From Methylotenera sp. (GTDB lineage: Bacteria; Pseudomonadota; Gammaproteobacteria; Burkholderiales; Methylophilaceae): a stretch of 48,554 nucleotides of DNA. Where the stretch lies: positions 1 to 48,554 of the forward strand of contig NZ_JAQSCU010000003.1 of NCBI RefSeq assembly GCF_029945535.1, in the 5' to 3' direction. The translations under genes and the position numbers were made by a program. Shown here one piece after another: positions 35,231-44,633 of the stretch. The first letter of the stretch is position 1, and every line of letters begins with the position of its first letter. Under the pieces are notes generated by a model that worked only from the letters and a program-made list of their open reading frames with translations, ran no database searches and was not told the origin of the DNA.

Positions 35231-35272
35231 ATCAATACCCAACCCTTTAAATCAAAAATACAAATTAAAAAA

Positions 35273-35755
35273 TTAAACAGTCCACGTGTCGATAATTACG
35301 GCATTGTCTTGAATCATCAGTAATTTCAAATCCAAAACATCTTGTGGAGCAATTGGGCGGATACCTGGGATTAATGAAGGTTCGCCATGGCCGTAAAGCG
35401 CCTGTAATGCAAATCGACATGCGTACACTTTGCCCCCTTCGCTCATGAACTTTGTTAATTGGTTGTTGAAGTTTAGGTGACCTGGGAATGCTTCATCACC
35501 AAGAGTAGGGAAACCACGCTGAAGGCCAAGCGTCACGCCTGGGCCGTACAAAAGAATTGATGTTTCAAAGCCTTTACGCAGCAGTCGGGTGGCTTGCAAC
35601 ATGTTGACGAAGCCGATTGAACCTTCGAATGCAACTGTATGGAATGTAACGAGTGCTTTTTGTCCTGGCTGAGCCTTAACATCCTCGAATACTTTTTCTT
35701 CGTAATCTACAAAAAAATCACCTTTTTGATGAGCTGGTTTAGTGACTGCTGGCAT
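35273..35755 (-). CDS. MSMEG_0572/Sll0783-type nitrogen starvation response protein (Nit1 cluster)
   Basis: This 160-residue protein is the first gene of the Nit1 operon. The family is named for the nitrogen-starvation-induced cyanobacterial Sll0783, and its fold resembles DsrE-like proteins ([32 protein letters not shown]). The biochemical function is unknown. The operator array 96-151 bp upstream controls the whole unit. Confidence 0.85.
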   Translation of the reverse strand: MPAVTKPAHQKGDFFVDYEEKVFEDVKAQPGQKALVTFHTVAFEGSIGFVNMLQATRLLRKGFETSILLYGPGVTLGLQRGFPTLGDEAFPGHLNFNNQLTKFMSEGGKVYACRFALQALYGHGEPSLIPGIRPIAPQDVLDLKLLMIQDNAVIIDTWTV

Positions 35756-35850
35756 AGTATTTCTCCGTTTAAATTGACTGAAAATATAGAATTAGGTATT
35801 TTATGAAAGCTCAAATTCAAGCATTTCTGATGAATACAAAGTAAATACTA

Positions 35851-35902
35851 GCAATCAATATGCCACCATTAGATTATTAATATGCAATCAATGTGCAATC
35901 AA
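35851..35902. promoter_or_regulatory. Four-repeat operator array before the Nit1 operon
   Basis: Two pairs of 8-bp direct repeats (consensus GCAATCAA) occur at 35851 and 35862 (GCCACCAT, degenerate), and at 35884 and 35895. Members of a pair start 11 bp apart, and the pairs are 33 bp apart, one and three DNA turns. The same array with identical spacing lies before the porin gene at 37590-37641. Direct repeats with whole-turn spacing are what MocR-type regulators bind, and such a gene starts at 37870. Confidence 0.7.
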
Positions 35903-35990
35903 AATGTATTAATATGGTTTTTTAGACGCTAAATATTTTTTTAAAAGCAAAATTCACATAAATTTATAGATTTAAAAATGAACTCATTAC

Positions 35991-36032
35991 GCACTTTAAT
36001 GGCGCAAAATAAGCGTTTATGCACTTTAATAG
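35991..36032. repeat. Direct repeat GCACTTTAATRG, 30 bp apart
   Basis: GCACTTTAATGG (35991-36002) and GCACTTTAATAG (36021-36032) differ at one base. Their meaning is unknown. They lie upstream of the Nit1 operator array. Confidence 0.4.
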
Positions 36033-36189
36033 GGATTTAATAAGTTGAATGCGAGCATATGCATCCAGGTAACTTTAAAATGCAATCACTTGTATTTTAT
36101 TATGCGATAAAGTATCTTGGCATAACATTTATGCCATTAAGAATAGGCTTATGGGCGAGATGACGGAAAGATTGCTGATATGAAATATA

Positions 36190-36216
36190 GGCGCAAATAC
36201 ACTTGGAATTTGCGCC
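36190..36216 (-). terminator. Porin gene terminator
   Basis: A perfect 9-bp GC-rich stem (GGCGCAAAT/ATTTGCGCC, 9-base loop) begins 29 bp beyond the porin stop. On the minus strand it is followed by TATATTTC. Confidence 0.7.
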
Positions 36217-36245
36217 AACATCATTACTTGTTAAGCGGATGGTAA

Positions 36246-37511
36246 TTAAAATTGCAACTGCACACCGATAGTGAATTTATCAGTACTGGTATTGCTTGCT
36301 ACGGCACCATCAAACTTGTTTTTAGTGTATGTTGCGCTTAAGCGCGCATTATGTCCGTCAATAATGTAGTTCGTGCCTAGGTCGTATTGCTTGCTATCAC
36401 TTGATGAAGCATTTAAAGAACTCACACCGTCACCTTGCGTTGAATCAGCATCAAACTTCATAAAGCGCGCATAAGGTTGAAACTTACCCCAACCAATTTT
36501 CTGAGGGAACAGCAAAGCAACACTCGCCAAGTAAGCTTTACCAGCTGCAATACCACCTACATTAGCCGTTGAACCCGCTCCACCAAAGCTTGAAGCAACA
36601 TCCGACTTACCATCAGTATCAAATTTATAGATAGCCCCCTCCAGATCGAGTGAGCCAATACCGATGTCATGTTCAATTAGAGCATCAATGTTGTAACCTA
36701 GGTAATCTCCTTTTGCGGTATTGCTACCCACTCCATCTTTTTGATAGTTTGCAGCCACTGCTATAGATAAAATCTCCTTGCCATACAAGGTGCTTGCTGT
36801 GAAATAAGCTGGCACAGGATTAGCATCCCAAAAATCATATTGCAGGCGTGTGGCATATAGCAAATTGCTATCTTCGCTTGATGCACCACTTACGTTGTTA
36901 TGTCCATCAAAGGCGCCAGCCGAGTATGTAAAATGCGCCTCGTTCAGCTTACCCCAAACCGTAACACCCGTATCGCGGCCGTTGGTCTGGCTAGGGTATC
37001 TTGCTACGAGAGCTGGGTAGAGCCATGTACTTAAATAATATGGACCGTCCATATTCCCACGATCATTAGGCACAAGCATACGACCAGCCCAAATATTAAA
37101 TTCTGGCGAAAACTCAAACTGAGCAATTGCATCGAATACTTGAAACTTATCACCCACTCCTTTTCTAGCACTGCCGAAGCTACTTTCAGCGCCTGCTGTG
37201 GCATCAAGATTGAGTGTGCCTTTGATATATTTACTTAGACTTGCACTGGTAAATACACGGGCACTATAGACATCAAAATCACTCGATCTTGATTTTCCGC
37301 TAGGCGATCCATCTTCAGCATTTGTATAAGCCGCACGAAGCCCTAGCCCTAAGGTAAGCGACTTATCATCTCCGAAATTAATTGTTGGTCCTGCCTGCGC
37401 AGTAAGCGTGGATAAGCTTAATGAGGTAGCCAATGTTGAGATTACCGCAAGGGATAGTGCTTTACTTCTATATAGTGGCAAAGAGCGACCATATTTTTTT
37501 GATGGTGACAT
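36246..37511 (-). CDS. Outer membrane porin, phosphate-selective porin O/P-like
   Basis: This 421-residue protein has a signal peptide (about 1-40, ending AQA). It has alternating beta-strand patterns throughout and a C-terminal QLQF whose final Phe is the BAM recognition residue. The layout fits OprP/OprO-type 16-strand porins (AQFEFSPEFNIWAGRMLVPNDRGNMDG). It lies upstream of the Nit1 operon on the same strand with its own terminator and promoter, yet shares the same operator array. It therefore probably imports the Nit1 pathway's substrate. Substrate unknown. Confidence 0.82.
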   Translation of the reverse strand: MSPSKKYGRSLPLYRSKALSLAVISTLATSLSLSTLTAQAGPTINFGDDKSLTLGLGLRAAYTNAEDGSPSGKSRSSDFDVYSARVFTSASLSKYIKGTLNLDATAGAESSFGSARKGVGDKFQVFDAIAQFEFSPEFNIWAGRMLVPNDRGNMDGPYYLSTWLYPALVARYPSQTNGRDTGVTVWGKLNEAHFTYSAGAFDGHNNVSGASSEDSNLLYATRLQYDFWDANPVPAYFTASTLYGKEILSIAVAANYQKDGVGSNTAKGDYLGYNIDALIEHDIGIGSLDLEGAIYKFDTDGKSDVASSFGGAGSTANVGGIAAGKAYLASVALLFPQKIGWGKFQPYARFMKFDADSTQGDGVSSLNASSSDSKQYDLGTNYIIDGHNARLSATYTKNKFDGAVASNTSTDKFTIGVQLQF

Positions 37512-37869
37512 AATTTTCTCCGATGGTTAAGTTTGATGCCTAACGCAAATAAGCTAATGAGCTTTATGTCTGCGTAGCAAATGCACTTAGCAATCAATAT
37601 GCCATCAAAAAAATATTAAAATGCAATCAATATACAATCATAATTTGGTAATATGCTTTTGTGAGAGAGAAAATAATTTAGGAATTTCATGCGAATTATT
37701 TTAGTGCTTAAAAAAGTAAAGTTTAATGCACTAAATGAGCGCTAAAGCGCAAGCAAAGCACTACTATGTTGCTACTGTCAGTGATGAATTTACATCTCAC
37801 ATTGCATCAATTTTACGAAAAAATGACTGAATCTAATATTTTAAAAAGCAAAGAGCACTGAAAATAATA
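37512..37869. other. Divergent promoter region of porin and MocR genes
   Basis: No gene is supported in these 358 bp. They hold the porin operator array at 37590-37641 and further partial copies of its motif near the MocR start (ATTGCATCAAT around 37802). This is consistent with MocR autoregulation. Confidence 0.6.
37590..37641. promoter_or_regulatory. Four-repeat operator array before the porin gene
   Basis: GCAATCAA occurs at 37590, GCCATCAA at 37601, GCAATCAA at 37623 and ACAATCAT at 37634. Spacings are 11 bp within and 33 bp between pairs, matching the array upstream of the Nit1 operon exactly. It lies 79-130 bp upstream of the porin start, a distance similar to the Nit1 copy. Confidence 0.7.
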
Positions 37870-39261
37870 ATGTCTTCATTAACTAGCCACTGGCTTAAAA
37901 AGCTATCTGAAAGCAAAAAACCTGCTTACTTACTCATCGCTGATTTAATTGAGGAGGATATTAGTAATGATAGGCTACGCGCTCGCGATCGTTTACCCGC
38001 TTTACGAGATTTAGCTGATGAGCTTCAGCTAAATTACACTACAATTGCTCGCGGCTACAGTGAAGCAAAAAAGCGTGGCTTGATAGACTCCCAAGCAGGT
38101 ACGGGTACATTTGTACGTGGACGTCCACCTGCCATTTTGTTGCGAGATGGTAGTAGTGCTGAAATGACAATGAACATGCCACCTGAACCGGCAGGATTGG
38201 CTGCGAAACTGCAATCTGATGCTGCACGCCTCATTGAAAATGCTGATATATACAATCTTATGAGATACCAGGATTTTGGTGGCTCAGCCGAAGACCGCGA
38301 GATTGCTGCACAATGGCTAAGCCCCTATGTACCCGACTGTAGCGCGGAAAGAGTGCTGGTCAGTTCTGGCATTCATAGCATTTTGCTGGCATTAATGTCA
38401 CAGTTAGCACGTCCAGGGCAGGTTGTTTGCGTTGAAGACTTGGTTTACCCCGGAATTAAAGCAATTGCAGCTCAACTAGGTATTCGACTTCATTCAATTC
38501 CAAGTGATGCAGATGGTCCAATTGTGAGTGCGCTTGAGGATGCATGTAAGACTCAGCAGCCAAAAGCATTTTATTGTAATCCTACACTGCAAAACCCTAA
38601 TACTAAAACAATGCCTCTTAGTCGACGCCAAGCTTTGGCAGACATAGCTCTTCGTTACAATGTTCCAATTATCGAGGATGATGCATATGGGATGCTTCCA
38701 GTAGAAACGCCAGTTAGCATTGCAAGACTTGCACCTGATTTAACTTGGTATATCAGCGGATTTTCGAAATGTTTAGGCGCAGGGCTAAGAATAGGATATG
38801 TATGCGCCCCCTCAGCTCGTCAAGCACAACGTTTAGCTGGTGCATTGCGAGCAACTACCGTCATGGTAAATCCCATATCGGCTTTACTCGCCACTAACTG
38901 GGTAAAGAATGGTATCGCGAATGAAATGTTGAAAGCGGTTAGATTAGAGTCTGGTGCACGTCAAGCTATTGCACAAAGAGTACTAAAGGCATGGCCTTTC
39001 TTATCTAATCCAGATGGATTTCACATTTGGTTGCCTATCCCCCTAACTGCTGGTTGGCGTGCGTCTGAGTTTGCCTTGCAATTACGTACTCAAGGAGTTG
39101 GAGCAGTTTCAAGTGTTGCTTTTAGTACAGACAACAATCCTTTAGAAGCTGTGCGAATTTGTTTAGGAGGTCCTAATTCTAGGGACGAATGTGAACTCGG
39201 CCTGAAGCTTGTTTCTGAAACACTTGAATACCCTCATCACCTTCACATTCCAATGATGTAG
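37870..39261 (+). CDS. MocR-family regulator (GntR HTH + aminotransferase-like domain)
   Basis: This 463-residue protein has an N-terminal GntR winged HTH (about 15-85, PALRDLADELQLNYTTIARGY). A fold-type I PLP domain (about 125-455) has the PLP-binding K300 (SGFSKCLGAGLRIGY) and the aspartate in EDDAYG (269-274). MocR proteins bind PLP and a pathway amine or amino acid and act on direct-repeat operators. It is divergent from the porin and close to two matching repeat arrays, so I infer it controls the porin and Nit1 cluster. Confidence 0.88.
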   Translation: MSSLTSHWLKKLSESKKPAYLLIADLIEEDISNDRLRARDRLPALRDLADELQLNYTTIARGYSEAKKRGLIDSQAGTGTFVRGRPPAILLRDGSSAEMTMNMPPEPAGLAAKLQSDAARLIENADIYNLMRYQDFGGSAEDREIAAQWLSPYVPDCSAERVLVSSGIHSILLALMSQLARPGQVVCVEDLVYPGIKAIAAQLGIRLHSIPSDADGPIVSALEDACKTQQPKAFYCNPTLQNPNTKTMPLSRRQALADIALRYNVPIIEDDAYGMLPVETPVSIARLAPDLTWYISGFSKCLGAGLRIGYVCAPSARQAQRLAGALRATTVMVNPISALLATNWVKNGIANEMLKAVRLESGARQAIAQRVLKAWPFLSNPDGFHIWLPIPLTAGWRASEFALQLRTQGVGAVSSVAFSTDNNPLEAVRICLGGPNSRDECELGLKLVSETLEYPHHLHIPMM

Positions 39262-39342
39262 GCACGAGACTTCTGTTCGAAATGGCTTATTTTAAAATCA
39301 TGAATTTTTCTATACGACTCATCAGGCTTAATTAAAATATCC

Positions 39343-40761
39343 ATGAAACTATACGAACAGCTTGCCAATACAATTGCAGAGTCAATTCAGCAGGGTGTAC
39401 TTTGTCGTGGTGACAAACTACCTTCTATCAGACATACCAGCCACTCTAGGAATATTAGCCCTTCTACTGTTTTCCAAGCATATTATCTGCTTGAAGCTAG
39501 AGGGCTAATAAGCGCGCATGAGCGTTCTGGATACTTTGTAACTGGAGGGGCTATCGGTATTTCTCCTTCGCCGGAACCTAAATCAGAAGTGAATGAGAAA
39601 TCCACACAAGTAGATGTCAGCGAACTTGTATTTGAGGTGCTTGAATCAATACGAGCCAGAAACATTGTACCTTTAGGCTCAGCTTTCCCTAGCCCATTAT
39701 TATTCCCAATGGCTAGTTTAGCCCGAACAATGGCCTCAAGCGTTCAAGTAATGGATGCTTGGCAAAGTGTAGACAATTTGAGCCCTGGCGATCCAAACCT
39801 TCGGCGTCAAATCGCTCTTCGGTACATGATAGATGGATTAAATATCCCTACAGATGAAATTGTTGTTACTAATGGTGCGTTAGAGGCTCTAAATCTTTGT
39901 CTAATGGCTGTCACTAGGCCTGGTGACGCCGTGCTTATTGAATCACCGACTTTTTATGCTGCATTGCAATCTATTGAGCGTCTGGGACTGCGAGCCGTCG
40001 AAGTACCAAGTCATCCAAGAGATGGTATTGATCTTAAGGCAATGGAATGGGCTTTAGATCATCACAAACCTAAAGCTTGCTGGTTGATGACTAACTTCCA
40101 AAATCCATTAGGTAGCTTGCTTTCAGATGAGAAAAAGCAAGCTTTGGTTGCTCAGCTGAGCAAATACCAAGTGCCTTTGATTGAAGATGATGTTTATGGT
40201 GAGTTATATTTTGGAGAAAAAAGGCCCGCTCCGGCTAAAGCTTTTGATAAAGAAGGTTTAGTCATGCACTGCTCGTCATTTTCTAAGTGCCTTGCTCCAG
40301 GTTACCGCGTTGGTTGGGTCGCGACTGGACGATACTCTAAATTGATAGAGCGTTTAAAACTAACAACAACGCTGAGTGCGTCTGTTCCAGCACAAGTAGC
40401 ATTGGCTCAATACTTACAGAAAGGTGGTTACGATAAACATTTACGTAACTTACGCCACACGCTCTTAGTTAACCAAATTAAATTTATTGAATCCATAGAG
40501 CGGTATTTTCCTAAAGGAACAAGGCTAACACCACCGCAAGGAGGCTATTTCTTATGGATGAAACTACCTGATGGTGTAAATGCGCTCGAGCTTCACCGCA
40601 TAGCGCTTGCCAACGGAATAAGTGTAGCGCCTGGACCTATATTTTCTGCTCAAAAGGGTTTTACTGATTATATTAGATTGAACTATGGGCATATATGGGA
40701 TGCTCGCACCGAAGCGTCCTTGGCCACGCTTGGGGCAATAGTGGCGGATCTAACTCCATAA
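39343..40761 (+). CDS. Second MocR-family regulator
   Basis: This 472-residue protein starts with a GntR HTH (about 1-65, SPSTVFQAYYLLEARGLISA). Its aminotransferase-like domain has K315 (SSFSKCLAPGYRVGW) and EDDVYG (281-286). It lies 81 bp after the first MocR gene and 138 bp before the sulfite reductase gene on the same strand. It may regulate that gene, as TauR-type MocR proteins do for sulfonate use, but no operator is evident. Confidence 0.87.
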   Translation: MKLYEQLANTIAESIQQGVLCRGDKLPSIRHTSHSRNISPSTVFQAYYLLEARGLISAHERSGYFVTGGAIGISPSPEPKSEVNEKSTQVDVSELVFEVLESIRARNIVPLGSAFPSPLLFPMASLARTMASSVQVMDAWQSVDNLSPGDPNLRRQIALRYMIDGLNIPTDEIVVTNGALEALNLCLMAVTRPGDAVLIESPTFYAALQSIERLGLRAVEVPSHPRDGIDLKAMEWALDHHKPKACWLMTNFQNPLGSLLSDEKKQALVAQLSKYQVPLIEDDVYGELYFGEKRPAPAKAFDKEGLVMHCSSFSKCLAPGYRVGWVATGRYSKLIERLKLTTTLSASVPAQVALAQYLQKGGYDKHLRNLRHTLLVNQIKFIESIERYFPKGTRLTPPQGGYFLWMKLPDGVNALELHRIALANGISVAPGPIFSAQKGFTDYIRLNYGHIWDARTEASLATLGAIVADLTP

Positions 40762-40899
40762 CTTTTAAACCTAAATTCAAAACTGATATGGTTTTATTGT
40801 AACAATCTGATTCTGTTTTTTTATTCAGCAAAATACTATTCTTCGTCATTCTTAAAACATATTTGGCAATTCTAATTTGTCAAAAATTAAGGCGACAGA

Positions 40900-42642
40900 A
40901 TGTACATCTATGATGAAATAGATCAGCAACTTGTTGAGCAACGTGTTGCTCAATTTAAAGATCAAACAGCACGCTTCCTAACTGGAAAGTTGAGTGAAGA
41001 AGAGTTCAGGGTTTTAAGACTACAAAACGGCCTATACATTCAGCGCCATGCACCTATGTTACGGGTTGCAATTCCTTACGGCATGCTAGTTTCAAAACAG
41101 CTCAGAATGCTCGCTTATGTAGCACGCAGATGGGATAAGGGCTATGGCCATTTCAGCACAAGACAAAATATACAGTTTAACTGGCCACGCCTTGAGGATG
41201 TTCCTGAGATATTAGCCAAGCTTGCCACAGTGCAAATGCATGCTATTCAAACAAGTGGAAATTGCATCCGCAATACAACTACCGATCATTTTGCAGGATT
41301 AGCGCCAGATGAAATTATCAACCCATTAGTATGGTGCGAAATTATTAGGCAATGGTCTATGCTGCATCCTGAATTCGCTTTCCTACCCAGAAAATTCAAA
41401 ATTGCAGTCAGTGGTGCTCTCACAGATCGAGCTGCCGTCGGAGTACACGATATTGGGCTTCAGGCAGTAAAAGTTGACGGTGTCTTAGGCTTTAGAGTCT
41501 GGGTAGGTGGTGGGCTGGGAAGAACACCAATTGTTGGTAAACTCATCAAACCATTCGTGGCTTGGAGTGATTTATTAACATACTTGCAGGCTACGCTTAG
41601 GGTTTACAACCTTCACGGTCGACGTGATAACAAATACAAAGCACGAATAAAAATACTCGTTAAGGATTTAACGCCAGAAGTATTTGGACAGCAAGTTGAT
41701 GAGCAGTGGCAACTCATTAAAGATGGTCCAGATAAAGTGAGCGAAGAATATGTCAATGAAGTATCAAGCAGATTTGTATGGCCAAAATACGACACAACAT
41801 TGATTGAAAATGATGACTCAATCACTTTGCAAGCTGCTGGTAATCTTAAGTTTGAAAGATGGCTTCGGACAAATGTGCATGATCACAAAGTCACAGGTTA
41901 TGCATCCGTAACTGTTTCATTAAAAGCTACTGGCGTACCGCCAGGTGACATTACCGCAGATCAGATGGAAGCGATTGCCGACATCTCTGAAAAATACGGT
42001 TTCGGAGAGTTACGAGTATCTCACGAACAAAATTTAATCCTAGCTGATGTAAGAAGGCAAAGTCTTTATTCATTGTGGTTGGAACTCGATATACTCAAGC
42101 TGGCCACACCTAATATTGGCTATATCACTAATATCATTGCTTGCCCTGGTGGTGATTATTGCAGCTTAGCGAATGCTGTATCTATTCCAGTAGCCGCCGC
42201 CATACAAGAACGTTTTGACGACTTGGATTTTGTCTATGAAATTGGTGAGCTTGATTTAAATTTATCGGGTTGTATTAACTCTTGCGGGCATCACCACGTT
42301 GGCCATATTGGAATTTTAGGTGTAGATAAAGCTGGTGAAGAGTGGTACCAAATTACAATTGGCGGCAGACAAAATGGTGGCGTCAACATAGATACCAACC
42401 AAACTCAAATTAGGGGTGGTGGCGCGGCTATTGGGCGCGTGATTGGCCCGTCATTTGCTAGAGAGCAAATTCCAGATGTCATCTATTGCTTAATTCAAAC
42501 CTATTTAAGACTGCGTGATAGCGACGCAGAACGCTTCATCGATGTTGTTGAGAGGCTAGGTATCGGTCCGTTCAAAGAAGATGTGTATTCGGATCCTATC
42601 CTTTTAAAAGCGCCACTAAATACCGAGGTGGTCGATGTCTAA
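40900..42642 (+). CDS. cysI: Sulfite/nitrite reductase haemoprotein, CysI-type
   Basis: This 580-residue siroheme/[4Fe-4S] enzyme has two ferredoxin-like half domains (about 45-110 and 315-385). The cluster ligands are C415-x5-C421 (ACPGGDYC) and C458-x3-C462 (GCINSCGHHH), the order of sulfite reductase beta subunits. It reduces sulfite to sulfide with six electrons. The following DUF934 gene overlaps by 8 bp, a combination typical of betaproteobacterial assimilatory sulfur pathways. Other sulfate activation genes (cysH, cysDN) are not in the window. A nitrite reductase role is less likely but not excluded. Confidence 0.88.
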   Translation: MYIYDEIDQQLVEQRVAQFKDQTARFLTGKLSEEEFRVLRLQNGLYIQRHAPMLRVAIPYGMLVSKQLRMLAYVARRWDKGYGHFSTRQNIQFNWPRLEDVPEILAKLATVQMHAIQTSGNCIRNTTTDHFAGLAPDEIINPLVWCEIIRQWSMLHPEFAFLPRKFKIAVSGALTDRAAVGVHDIGLQAVKVDGVLGFRVWVGGGLGRTPIVGKLIKPFVAWSDLLTYLQATLRVYNLHGRRDNKYKARIKILVKDLTPEVFGQQVDEQWQLIKDGPDKVSEEYVNEVSSRFVWPKYDTTLIENDDSITLQAAGNLKFERWLRTNVHDHKVTGYASVTVSLKATGVPPGDITADQMEAIADISEKYGFGELRVSHEQNLILADVRRQSLYSLWLELDILKLATPNIGYITNIIACPGGDYCSLANAVSIPVAAAIQERFDDLDFVYEIGELDLNLSGCINSCGHHHVGHIGILGVDKAGEEWYQITIGGRQNGGVNIDTNQTQIRGGGAAIGRVIGPSFAREQIPDVIYCLIQTYLRLRDSDAERFIDVVERLGIGPFKEDVYSDPILLKAPLNTEVVDV

Positions 42643-43165
42643 TAGTCCAAGATTAATTCGACATGGTGAGCTAGAAGATGACCTCTGGCGCCTCCATGAC
42701 ATAACCTTAACAACACTCCCGCCAGATGAAGCGTATTGGATGGTTACCTTAGATTGTTGGAAGGTTAATCAAGACTCAATGAGTCAGCGTATTCATTCAG
42801 TTGCGATATTAGTCCCTGCGCATGCCGACTCCAAAGACTTCTTGCCTATAGGCGTAAGTAGTATTAACGCATTGGCAATTACGTTTATTGCTATTGATTT
42901 CCCAAACTACAAGGATGGTAGAGGCTTCTCCTTGGCTCAAATTCTAAGAACTCAATTAGGATGGCTTGGAGAGCTTAGGGCAGTCGGTGATGTACTCATA
43001 GACACCATTCATTACTTGGCAAGATGCGGGTTCGACAGTTTTTTAGTTAAAGAAGGACATGACCCAGAGCTAGCATTGAAGTCATTTGAAACATTCACTG
43101 TGCATTATCAGAAGTCATATCCCAAACCAGTAAAAATAAATTCATCACAAGTATCAGATTTTTGA
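42635..43165 (+). CDS. DUF934 family protein
   Basis: This 176-residue protein is of the DUF934 type (DGRGFSLAQILRTQLGWLGELRAVGDVLIDTIHYLARCGFDSF). The family almost always sits beside the sulfite reductase gene in beta- and gammaproteobacteria and may be an electron-transfer or assembly partner. It overlaps cysI by 8 bp. Confidence 0.85.
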   Translation: MSNSPRLIRHGELEDDLWRLHDITLTTLPPDEAYWMVTLDCWKVNQDSMSQRIHSVAILVPAHADSKDFLPIGVSSINALAITFIAIDFPNYKDGRGFSLAQILRTQLGWLGELRAVGDVLIDTIHYLARCGFDSFLVKEGHDPELALKSFETFTVHYQKSYPKPVKINSSQVSDF

Positions 43166-43187
43166 GTATTAATTAAGGACTAAATTT

Positions 43188-44624
43188 ATGAGTACTAACG
43201 ATACAGTACAAACATTTTACGATGATTACGCCGCGAGGAACTTCACCTTGATGGCAGTAGTATGGGGCGTAGTTGGTATGCTGGTTGGATTAATTATTGC
43301 ATCTCAGCTCGCATTTCCAGAACTCAACCTTGGGTTACCTTGGACGAGTTTTGGAAGGCTGCGTCCACTACATACAAATTTAGTGGTGTTTGCCTTTGCA
43401 GGTTGTACTTTATTAGGTACATCTTTTTATATTGTTCAACGCACAGGACAAACACGCTTACAGTTTCCGTTGCTGTCTCGTATTGTATTTTGGGGTTATC
43501 AAGCGTTCATTGTTGCAATCTTTATCTCCTTACCTTTGGGTTATACCTCAGGTAAAGAATATGCTGAATTTGAATGGCCGATTGATGCGTTCTTATTAAT
43601 CATTTGGATACTCTATGCAATCGTTTTCTTTTCAACAGTCTCAGCTAGAACAATAAAACATATTTACGTTGCAAACTGGTTTTATGGCTCATTTATTATA
43701 GTTGTGGCCATTCTACATTTTGTAAATAGTATGGAAGTTCCAGTTGAGTGGATGAAATCATATTCAGCTTACGCAGGCGTGCAAGATGCCATGATTCAAT
43801 GGTGGTACGGTCACAATATTGTAGGTTTCTACTTAACGGCTGGCTTCTTAGGAATGATGTATTACTTTGTTCCTAAGCAATCTGGCCGACCCATATATTC
43901 ATATCGTTTGTCTATTGTGCATTTCTGGGGTTTGATTTTCACTTACATGTGGGCAGGCTCACATCACTTGCACTACACAGCATTGCCTGACTGGACTCAA
44001 TCGGTTGGCATGGTGTTATCTCTGATTTTATTAGCACCAAGTTGGGGTGGCATGATCAACGGCATTATGACGATGTCAGGCGCATGGCACAAATTGCGTA
44101 CAGACCCTATCTTACGCTTCATGATCGTATCGTTGTCCTTCTACGGCATGAGCACTTTTGAAGGTCCAATGATGGCAATTAAAACTATCAATGCGCTTTC
44201 ACATTACACCGACTGGACCATAGGCCACGTACATTCAGGTGCATTGGGTTGGGTTGGCTTCATTGCTATGGGGGGGATTTACTACCTAGTACCTCGCTTG
44301 TATAACCAAACAAAAATGTTCAGCACTAAAGCTATTGAATTTCACTTCTGGCTTGCGACTATCGGAGTAGTGCTTTATATATCGGCCATGTGGATTGCAG
44401 GTGTCGCAGAGGGCTTGATGTGGCGTGCGATGACAGACGAAGGCACTTTAACCTACACATTTGTTGAGGTGGTGAAAGCTACCCACCCCTACTACGTTAT
44501 CCGTGTGATTGGCGGCGGCTTATATCTAAGCGGCATGATTATTATGCTGTGGAATGTATTTAAAACAGTCGCTAATGGTCAGCAGGTACTTGTGCAAATC
44601 CCTTCAAAACTTGTTGATGCTTAA
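43188..44624 (+). CDS. ccoN: cbb3-type cytochrome c oxidase subunit I
   Basis: This 478-residue protein has about twelve membrane segments. It carries the haem-copper core, including [26 protein letters not shown] with the CuB His. The haem-ligating His of [13 protein letters not shown] and of [16 protein letters not shown], and the [12 protein letters not shown] loop, are also present. It reduces oxygen with high affinity at the end of the respiratory chain. It is first in the ccoNOQP operon, with TTAAGGAC before the ATG. Confidence 0.95.
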   Translation: MSTNDTVQTFYDDYAARNFTLMAVVWGVVGMLVGLIIASQLAFPELNLGLPWTSFGRLRPLHTNLVVFAFAGCTLLGTSFYIVQRTGQTRLQFPLLSRIVFWGYQAFIVAIFISLPLGYTSGKEYAEFEWPIDAFLLIIWILYAIVFFSTVSARTIKHIYVANWFYGSFIIVVAILHFVNSMEVPVEWMKSYSAYAGVQDAMIQWWYGHNIVGFYLTAGFLGMMYYFVPKQSGRPIYSYRLSIVHFWGLIFTYMWAGSHHLHYTALPDWTQSVGMVLSLILLAPSWGGMINGIMTMSGAWHKLRTDPILRFMIVSLSFYGMSTFEGPMMAIKTINALSHYTDWTIGHVHSGALGWVGFIAMGGIYYLVPRLYNQTKMFSTKAIEFHFWLATIGVVLYISAMWIAGVAEGLMWRAMTDEGTLTYTFVEVVKATHPYYVIRVIGGGLYLSGMIIMLWNVFKTVANGQQVLVQIPSKLVDA

Positions 44625-44633
44625 GAGAACAAA

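Larger units (their letters stand above)
35756..36245. other. Regulatory interval between the Nit1 operon and the porin gene
   Basis: These 490 bp hold the Nit1 promoter region with the operator array (35851-35902). They also hold a 12-bp direct repeat at 35991/36021, a lone GCAATCA at about 36083, and the porin terminator (36190-36216). No gene is supported. Confidence 0.65.
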
